DNA of 64,000 nt, from positions 60,696 to 124,695 of the forward strand of contig JAFIFT010000025.1 of the NCBI GenBank assembly GCA_020831865.1. The letters are read 5' to 3'. Shown piece after piece: positions 58,096-64,000 of this stretch. The position numbers and the translations under genes are program-made. Every line of letters starts with the position of its first letter. Position 1 is the first letter of the stretch. The notes beneath the pieces were generated by a model. It saw only the letters and a list, made by a program, of their open reading frames with translations, did no database searches and had not been told where the DNA came from. Source of the DNA: Legionellaceae bacterium (lineage in GTDB: Bacteria; Pseudomonadota; Gammaproteobacteria; Legionellales; Legionellaceae).

Positions 58096-58419
58096 AAAGT
58101 ATCACCGTTCTGAGATGAGCTTACCTCTATTATAGTCACTAATAATGAAAATTTGGCGGTTTGGAGAAGTCATATTGCCTGGACTTTAGCCATTTTTATA
58201 AAAATGGTAAATAGTTCGCAAAGACGGCACTTTTTTGCAGCATTTTACAAATGGCTAAAGTCGAGATTGCGTTTTAAGAATAAAATAGGAGCCCAAGCAT
58301 GTCAGGTTCTATCGAGAGAATCTGGTAACCGTATCAGGCTTGCCATTTTGTAAATACAAGCAACAGGGCCAGAGCATCATGTTATCCGTCAACCCCCTAT
58401 ACTGACGTGCTTAAGGCTG
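58096..58419. other. Intergenic region with inverted repeats
   Basis: No gene seen; a 66-codon open frame (58153-58353) spans the repeats and has no coding features. Holds the promoter of the minus-strand gene at 58095 and the inverted repeat at 58182-58262. Confidence 0.5.
58182..58262. repeat. 14-bp inverted repeat enclosing a perfect 18-bp palindrome
   Basis: GACTTTAGCCATTT (58182-58195) is repeated exactly inverted as AAATGGCTAAAGTC (58249-58262), 53 bases apart. CCATTTTTATAAAAATGG (58190-58207) is itself a perfect palindrome overlapping the left arm. The size (81 bp) and form suggest a degenerate mobile-element remnant or a structured RNA. Confidence 0.5.
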
Positions 58420-60000
58420 CTAAACAAAGCGGTGCGCAGTGGCTTTGTCCCAGGGAATTTGATATTGGGGAGGCAGGTTGTGGGCGTCCAGGAGTGCACC
58501 GGGTTCCAGATAATGATACAGCTCCTGATAACTCACGACGTTATTGGTTTCAATACGCTTTAAAATATGCGCCGGTTGCAGCTCATCCGGATGCGCGACC
58601 CCAATGGCGCCAGTTAAGTCCAGAAAGCTTTTTATTGTTGCCGCGTGAAAATTTTGCACATGAAAGCGTTTTTCTTCCGGGATAATGGCCTCGTTCCGAG
58701 AGGGGTCTTGCGAGGCCACTCCGGTGGGGCACATATTGGTATTGCATTTCAGGGCCTGGATACAGCCAACGGAAAACATCATGGCTCTGGCCGCATTGCA
58801 CATATCAGCGCCGATCGCAATTTTTTGCATCATTTGAAAACCGGTGGCCACTTTACCGCTGGCAATAATGCGAATGTGCTGACGGAGATTCAAACCGACC
58901 AGACAGTTGTGCACAAAGGGAAGGGCTTCATTAATAGGTGTGCCCAGTCGATTGACAAATTCAAAAGGAGCCGCTCCTGTGCCACCTTCTGCACCGTCCA
59001 CGGTTATAAAATCTGGCAAAATACCCGTTTCCAGCATAGCCTTGCAGATCGCCATAAATTCATGCGGTTTGCCGATGCAAAGTTTAAAGCCAATAGGCTT
59101 TCCTTCCGATAAATGGCGCAATTGTTGTATAAACTGCAACAATTCTATTGGCGTAGAAAAGGCTTTATGGTAGGGAGGAGAGTCGCAATCTTCTCCCATG
59201 GGGATGTCGCGAATATCCGCAATTTCCTGTGAAATCTTGGCCGCGGGAAGCAAGCCGCCATGTGAGGGTTTGGCGCCTTGTGAAATTTTGAGCTCTATCA
59301 TTTTGACTACATCAAGTTGCGCTTTTTTGGCAAATTTATCAGCATCAAAATTTCCGTCTCTCGTCCGAAACCCAAAGTAACCCGTTCCTATTTGCAAAAT
59401 GATATCGCCCCCATGTTTTAAATGGTAGGGGCTTAAACCGCCTTCGCCGGTATTGTGGGCAAAATTTCCTAGTTTGGCGCCCCAATTCAGGGACTCAATC
59501 GCATTATGACCCAATGCACCGTAGCTCATGGCCGATATGTTTAAGCGAGAAGCCAGATACGGTTTACTGCAGCTTTCCCCTCCCACCATGATGCGCTGTG
59601 CCTCCGGATCGACTTTCTTGGGCGCAATGGAATGTTGGGCAAATTCATATTGATCGGCCATAATATCATGCTGAGTGCCAAAAGGCAGAGTATCATTCAG
59701 TTTTTTGGCGCGTTGGTAGACGAGTGAGCGGATTTCACGGCTAAAGGGGCGTTCACTTTGGTTGGTGGCAACAAAATACTGCTGCATTTCAGGACGAATC
59801 ATTTCCAGGATATAGCGCAAGTGACCAAATACCGGGTAATTACGCAGTATGTTATGGGTGCTGATATGGAGATCGTAGAGTCCAATCAGAAAATAAGGGA
59901 TTAACAAGATGAACAGTAAATGCATCGGTGTCCAGAAATGTCCGATGATCATGGTGAGTGCGATACCACCCAAGGCGGTAATATAAAAGAAGCTTTTCAT
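58420..60000 (-). CDS. FMN-binding glutamate synthase family protein
   Basis: 526 residues. The N-terminal ~45 hold two membrane segments; from ~85 follows the FMN-binding TIM barrel of the glutamate synthase large-subunit family: G-E-G-G-L-S near 185, G-Q/A-K-P-S-H-G-G near 242, D-G-A-E-G-G-T-G-A-A near 335, and Cys413-x5-Cys419-x4-Cys424, the 3Fe-4S ligand spacing of GltS. The glutaminase domain is absent, so it is not a complete glutamate synthase. Such stand-alone membrane-anchored members have no settled function. Thirty bases downstream of the kinase-like gene on the same strand. Confidence 0.88.
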   Translation of the reverse strand: MKSFFYITALGGIALTMIIGHFWTPMHLLFILLIPYFLIGLYDLHISTHNILRNYPVFGHLRYILEMIRPEMQQYFVATNQSERPFSREIRSLVYQRAKKLNDTLPFGTQHDIMADQYEFAQHSIAPKKVDPEAQRIMVGGESCSKPYLASRLNISAMSYGALGHNAIESLNWGAKLGNFAHNTGEGGLSPYHLKHGGDIILQIGTGYFGFRTRDGNFDADKFAKKAQLDVVKMIELKISQGAKPSHGGLLPAAKISQEIADIRDIPMGEDCDSPPYHKAFSTPIELLQFIQQLRHLSEGKPIGFKLCIGKPHEFMAICKAMLETGILPDFITVDGAEGGTGAAPFEFVNRLGTPINEALPFVHNCLVGLNLRQHIRIIASGKVATGFQMMQKIAIGADMCNAARAMMFSVGCIQALKCNTNMCPTGVASQDPSRNEAIIPEEKRFHVQNFHAATIKSFLDLTGAIGVAHPDELQPAHILKRIETNNVVSYQELYHYLEPGALLDAHNLPPQYQIPWDKATAHRFV

Positions 60001-60030
60001 GATTCACTATAGGATTGAGAGACTTACTAT

Positions 60031-60831
60031 TCAATTTAGCACATACTTTTCCTGCCTGCGAAATATATTCTGCAGACTGTGCACTACGGTGATGGCTGCT
60101 CGGACTTCTTTTCCAATGATGGTATCGGGCAAGGGGCGCAATAGTGCACTGAGGGGAAGGAGTAGTCGGTTGAAGTCCATGAGCTCTCTGGTGACGGCCG
60201 GGTCACTCTCCTGCAGATAGTACTGACATAATATACTCATCTCGCTTGCATCAGTAATATGGCGGCTTAACGAAAACATCAATAACCAAAAATCACGTGC
60301 TTGCGCTTGGGCCAGTGACATTTTATCCAGAGGATTTTCCTCCAGATCCAACCAGTATAAAAGCGTTTCGCGGACAACGATATCCTTGGGAGAGGGGCGT
60401 CCGTGATACTGGCCTGACTGATGCAGTGTACGTAATAAATCTATTGATTGTTTCATACAGGCGTGTCGCATGGCAGGTATATGGCATTCTTGCAGCCAAC
60501 TTTTCAGGGACATGCCGCTGTCCCGGGTGATCAGATAATCCTTCCCTTGCCCGACCAAAGTAACGACAGCAATACCCAGATGGGCCAGGGTCGTGAGACG
60601 CTCGGCTTCGTAGAGAATGCTCTTTGCTCCGCCAAGGTTCACAGTAGATTTTAAAATAGGTTTTCGCAGCAGGCTGGCACATAAATTTTGCAGGCTATGC
60701 CACAGCTTACGCTTGCTAAAAGGACGGCGTTTGACCCAATAGAACTGATGCTCATATTCGATACGGAAAACAGAGGGTTTATCTTGCAGGATAGACTCTA
60801 CGTGAGCCACCAGATCATTAACGGATGCCAT
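60031..60831 (-). CDS. Kdo-kinase/WaaP-like protein with altered catalytic loop
   Basis: 266 residues with a compact kinase-like layout: Y-W-V-K-R near 31-35 (ATP Lys), Y-E-A-E-R near 74-78 (helix C Glu), a catalytic-loop equivalent H-G-R-P-S-P-K-D-I (143-151), and W-L-D-L-E-E (160-165), whose Asp162 stands for the DFG Asp. The normal HGD has HGR, and an Asp appears seven residues later, so phosphotransfer by the usual route is doubtful. Might act on LPS or another lipid-linked sugar; unproven. Probably cotranscribed with the FMN-binding gene downstream. Confidence 0.7.
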   Translation of the reverse strand: MASVNDLVAHVESILQDKPSVFRIEYEHQFYWVKRRPFSKRKLWHSLQNLCASLLRKPILKSTVNLGGAKSILYEAERLTTLAHLGIAVVTLVGQGKDYLITRDSGMSLKSWLQECHIPAMRHACMKQSIDLLRTLHQSGQYHGRPSPKDIVVRETLLYWLDLEENPLDKMSLAQAQARDFWLLMFSLSRHITDASEMSILCQYYLQESDPAVTRELMDFNRLLLPLSALLRPLPDTIIGKEVRAAITVVHSLQNIFRRQEKYVLN

Positions 60832-61198
60832 AATAGGGAGTTCTTACTCAGATGCGGCATCTACTATAGCGAATTTCCCACATAGAGGCAATCTTTGACC
60901 TAATCAAAAGGTAACTGAGATTCAAGGGAAGCTGGCGCGTGAACAAACGATTTATGGTAGGCTTGCCCTGATACTGCGCCCAAATTACTTTTCCCCCAGA
61001 AACTCATAACTGGCTTCTGCTATTCCAAGACCTATCTGCCCCACCCTGTTTGTTGCTGTGAGTTACAGTGGCGACTGGAAAACTCAAGCTTGGGTCGCTT
61101 CGCCGATGGTCACACCTTGCTGATTTGTCAGTTTAATATTTTATTAAGCATAAATGTTTTATAATGTACAGTAAGAGCATGTCAGTAGGAGAGGGCCA
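60832..61198. other. Intergenic region with a PmrA-type promoter
   Basis: No gene seen. Divergent leaders of the kinase-like gene and the 800-residue protein; the PmrA-like promoter at 61132-61165 is the only recognisable element. Confidence 0.55.
61132..61165 (+). promoter_or_regulatory. PmrA-box-like promoter of the 800-residue protein
   Basis: Half-sites TTTAATATT (61132-61140) and ATTAAGCAT (61143-61151), 11 bases start to start, followed after eight bases by TATAAT (61160-61165). Same geometry as the site at 44645-44677. The second half-site is weaker (TTAA plus final T match). Confidence 0.55.
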
Positions 61199-63601
61199 GT
61201 GTCTCATTCAAAACGGTTATCCCAAAGTGATTTCTGCCCCAAGTCATGGCGCAAAAGTGGCGAGCAAATCGCAAAAGACAGTATAAAACATGCTTTAATC
61301 ATCCAAACGTCCCAGGTTATTACCGAAAAAGTTCGCGACTGTCTTGAGCAGGCGGATAATGAAAACAGGAGTCCTCTGCAACTGATTGCAGAGGGGTTTA
61401 TGGAAGGGGAGGCGTCGGCCTTTAATCAACATATCAAGCAATATGATAGCCGAACCTGGGGATTGGTGTATCATCTTGCGCAAGCCATGCAGGAGTTTCG
61501 CGATAGTCTCCCGGAGGGAGAGGAAAAGGCTGCTGTTGCAGATATTCTTCTTAATATTCATGCCATCTGGACAGATATCAAAAACAGGAATGCCAGAGAA
61601 AATCTATTGAAGAATTTGCAGACCTGGCTTGAAAAAGCACCTTCAGCGGAAGATTCAGAACGCATCATGCGTGTGCTCGCGGCCAGCTATTTTGTGGTAC
61701 AGGGATTATCTTTGAAACTCAGTAGTCTGGGTAGTTCACAAAAAATGCTGGCTTCAAGCTTTGGTTTCCCCATACCCAAAATGCAGGAGTTACTGGCAAC
61801 GAGATTCGCTCCAATGATTACCGCAAAATATGAAAAAGCAAGTCTCATAAAAAACATAAGGCAATCTCCGGAACAAGCATGGTCGTTTATAGAAAAAAAT
61901 CAAGACAATGTCGTTATGCTCTTACTGGAAAACAGCGAGCTGGCTCAGTCCGTGCTGGATAAAGGTGACGCACCGGCAAAGGCATTTATTGCGGGAAATA
62001 CGTCATTAGTGACGGCTCTATTGCGCGCCAAGCCAGCTAATTTAAAGGATTTGTTTACATTAGATCCGGATACAACGAAGCAAACTCTAGCGATGAGTAT
62101 CGAGTTGACCAAAAGCCTGGGTGATTTTTTCGTCAAGGATTTGGCCGGTGCGCATGCCTTGGTCGAATATTTAGGTCAAACAAACCAGCTTGACGGGATG
62201 AAACCTATTTTGGAAATAAACTCCGGGCTGGCATCCACATTGCGGTCTCGTCAGCAAGCAGGTTCTGAAACTGATCGTTTTTTAAAAGCGTTTGTGCGGT
62301 TGGGTAGTAGTCATGTGGAGTGTATTAAAAAATTGGGGGGAAATATCAAAAGTTCCCTGGATGACGCAATAAAGCAGTTTCCCGCGCCAGAAAAGGATCT
62401 CGTGCAAAAAAAAGCATTGCAAGAAAAATGTGCGCGCCTGCAGGCGCTGAATCAACTCCTTGCTTTGGAAGACCAGCCGCTGGTGTCGGCATTTCTCGAG
62501 CGCTATGATACCCAGGAAAAATTAGAGCGGTTGAAAACCGACCTGTCCTCCCTGTCAGCAGCAAACCAAACCAACCTTCAACGGCATTTTGACGCAGTAT
62601 TTTTGCCAGGCATAGGCAGTTTATTTTCTTATGCGTATAGTTGGATGCAAACGACGGTCAATCCCTTGGCGACAGGTGGTGTTCCTCCGCTTGCGGGGAT
62701 ATTAAAAAATGATGTCAAACAAGCCTTATCCTGCGCTTTGGAAAGCCTGGCAGAAAATGTGCAAGATATGATGCCTCCATTTGATAGACGTGGTGGCACC
62801 ATGGCCGAAAAATTAGATGGTCTTGCTACTATTTTGCAAGGTAAAACCATGGCGGAAACCGTCTATGAACAAAAACAAGCGTTAACCCGTTTGGTGAAAA
62901 ACCTGCCTTCTGCTGAGGCACTAAAGCTTGTGGATCGAAACGGAGCGATGGAAGCTCTGGAAGGGGCTGAAAATCAATGCACAGTACAAGCATATGAAAA
63001 AGTCAGTCGGGATTTTGATGCTGCCTTCGATACTATTGAAAATCACCTGCACATGGTAGAGATACTGCAGGCCATTGAGCACCATTGTTCTATCTTACGA
63101 CAGGCCGGGGTTCATATCGATGAGTTAACCATGGCCTTTCATGAACGTATTGATGAAACGATTGCGCAAGGCCAACTTCTCTATGCGATACCTGCACCAC
63201 CATTAGTGCCGGAAAAAATCGCTACTATGAAACAATCATTGCTTGATGCTAAAAATACTATTAGCGTTTTGAGAGAGGAAACTTACGTGTTCTACAACCG
63301 TGTTATTGAAAAGCAAGATAGTATTGCGGAGACAAAAGCCTATATTGGCAAAAGAGAAAAAACCTGGGCTCATTTTTTTATGAACCTCTTTTCGCGCAGT
63401 TATGCCAACATGTTCAGTAAACTCAAGGATGCTGTAGCACGATTTGATAGCAACCAGCTGAATGCGGATCAGGCCATTACTGAAATTCAGGAGGCTATCT
63501 ATAAAAATAATGGCTACCGTTCAGATAAAATTGAGGGCTTAAAACAGCGTATTCAGGACGTTGCGGCAGTTGACATGCCGACGATACCACGCCCAGTATG
63601 A
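61199..63601 (+). CDS. Large helical protein, candidate Dot/Icm effector
   Basis: 800 residues from GTG 61199, behind TAGGAGAGGG. No family recognised. Almost entirely predicted helix, with Glu/Lys/Gln-rich stretches likely to form coiled coils (about 380-470 and 600-780). The only hydrophobic patch is at ~475-510 (F-L-P-G-I-G-S-L-F-S-Y-A), too weak to call a membrane segment. No signal peptide. The PmrA-like promoter, size and isolated position resemble Legionella effector genes. No enzymatic motif is visible, so a scaffold or binding role is as likely as any. Composition is slightly AT-rich. Confidence 0.65.
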   Translation: MSHSKRLSQSDFCPKSWRKSGEQIAKDSIKHALIIQTSQVITEKVRDCLEQADNENRSPLQLIAEGFMEGEASAFNQHIKQYDSRTWGLVYHLAQAMQEFRDSLPEGEEKAAVADILLNIHAIWTDIKNRNARENLLKNLQTWLEKAPSAEDSERIMRVLAASYFVVQGLSLKLSSLGSSQKMLASSFGFPIPKMQELLATRFAPMITAKYEKASLIKNIRQSPEQAWSFIEKNQDNVVMLLLENSELAQSVLDKGDAPAKAFIAGNTSLVTALLRAKPANLKDLFTLDPDTTKQTLAMSIELTKSLGDFFVKDLAGAHALVEYLGQTNQLDGMKPILEINSGLASTLRSRQQAGSETDRFLKAFVRLGSSHVECIKKLGGNIKSSLDDAIKQFPAPEKDLVQKKALQEKCARLQALNQLLALEDQPLVSAFLERYDTQEKLERLKTDLSSLSAANQTNLQRHFDAVFLPGIGSLFSYAYSWMQTTVNPLATGGVPPLAGILKNDVKQALSCALESLAENVQDMMPPFDRRGGTMAEKLDGLATILQGKTMAETVYEQKQALTRLVKNLPSAEALKLVDRNGAMEALEGAENQCTVQAYEKVSRDFDAAFDTIENHLHMVEILQAIEHHCSILRQAGVHIDELTMAFHERIDETIAQGQLLYAIPAPPLVPEKIATMKQSLLDAKNTISVLREETYVFYNRVIEKQDSIAETKAYIGKREKTWAHFFMNLFSRSYANMFSKLKDAVARFDSNQLNADQAITEIQEAIYKNNGYRSDKIEGLKQRIQDVAAVDMPTIPRPV

Positions 63602-64000
63602 ATGACATAAACTGAAACGACTTAAAGCATAAGTACCCATTGAAAACGATAGGAATGAATTGAGCGCGATTGCCTTAAGGAAAGTCATAGACACTATTTA
63701 TCAACTTCGGTATAGTCTTTTACAGTTTTAGTAACAGGATAATAGAGTATTAGTCTAAGCGTCCATATATGTTGGATATTGAGGATTTCTAATCTAATCG
63801 ACATGGAATCAGTATGAGAGTTCACTTTTTAAATAAAGTAAAAAAATCTTACCTATTCACGGACATTCCGCAGCAAAATTTCAAGAAAAAGTATTTACTC
63901 ACGCAGTCATGATCTTTTAAGACTCAAATAGGCTTTATTTTTTATAAGAAATAGATCACACAAAAATAAGAAATGGATCAAATACATAGGGCCTTCAATC
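63602..64000. other. AT-rich region at the right edge, no gene supported
   Basis: Strikingly AT-rich relative to the core genes. A 32-codon frame (63814-63912) has no ribosome site or recognisable features. Two direct repeats lie at the end (63944-63980). Probably the start of another accessory region continuing beyond the window. Confidence 0.45.
63944..63980. repeat. Tandem 15-bp direct repeat, 22-bp period
   Basis: ATAAGAAATAGATCA (63944-63958) and ATAAGAAATGGATCA (63966-63980), 14 of 15 identical. A 22-bp spacing puts both on one face of the helix, as for a regulator binding site. Confidence 0.45.

Noticed and set aside
58153..58353. 66-codon plus-strand frame
   Set aside because: Spans the inverted repeat, has no ribosome site and no protein-like features.
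63814..63912. 32-codon frame near the right edge
   Set aside because: No ribosome site and low-complexity AT-rich sequence; not supportable.

Overview
The window reads as a chromosomal segment from a member of the Legionellaceae, probably a Legionella species with a base composition near 50% GC, well above that of L. pneumophila (judged by eye, not computed). The evidence is a Legionella-like housekeeping order (gyrA-serC-aroA-cmk-rpsA; lnt-leuS-lptE-holA-nadD), a split PntA transhydrogenase, and genes that look like Dot/Icm effectors. The latter include a WipA/WipB-type phosphatase and two promoters with sites like the tandem PmrA box of Legionella effector genes. The genus is an inference.

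Left edge (1-4.6 kb): a truncated, AT-rich gene joining a Nudix-like domain to a DUF2608/HAD-type domain, then the last codons of an IS3-family transposase abutting glpD. glpD and glpK are divergent. gltA follows, convergent with glpK across a terminator.

Core region (6-29 kb): a nucleoside phosphorylase, then the compact run gyrA-serC-aroA-cmk-rpsA with start/stop overlaps, lapA and lapB (LPS assembly), a sugar aminotransferase, pyrF, an ArsC-like protein, rdgC, an isochorismatase-fold hydrolase with an SDR, a PolB-like exonuclease, a BenE-type transporter, a lipoprotein transglycosylase, adk with a CAPC thioredoxin, and the three-gene transhydrogenase pntAA-pntAB-pntB.

Envelope, replication and metabolism (29-52 kb): site-2 protease and pdxB; the minus-strand cluster lnt-leuS-lptE-(Cys-rich secreted protein)-holA-nadD; a saccharopine-dehydrogenase-like gene; a two-gene beta-oxidation operon (a dehydrogenase-hydratase fusion plus thiolase); a PmrA-box-preceded alpha/beta hydrolase with a Cys in the nucleophile elbow; truA-trpF-trpB-trpA-glnS-cysS; and rph.

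Right end (52-64 kb): accessory and likely host-interaction genes. These are a GxSxG hydrolase, a chagasin-type protease inhibitor, a WipA-like metallophosphatase, a chorismate-mutase-like protein lacking a signal peptide, a Ser/Thr/Glu-tailed protein, an FMN-binding glutamate-synthase-like enzyme, a degenerate Kdo-kinase-like protein, and an 800-residue helical protein behind a PmrA-like site. Two small intergenic repeat families run through the window: a ~170 bp element in three copies and a ~90 bp element with terminal inverted repeats. I saw no rRNA, tRNA or CRISPR array.
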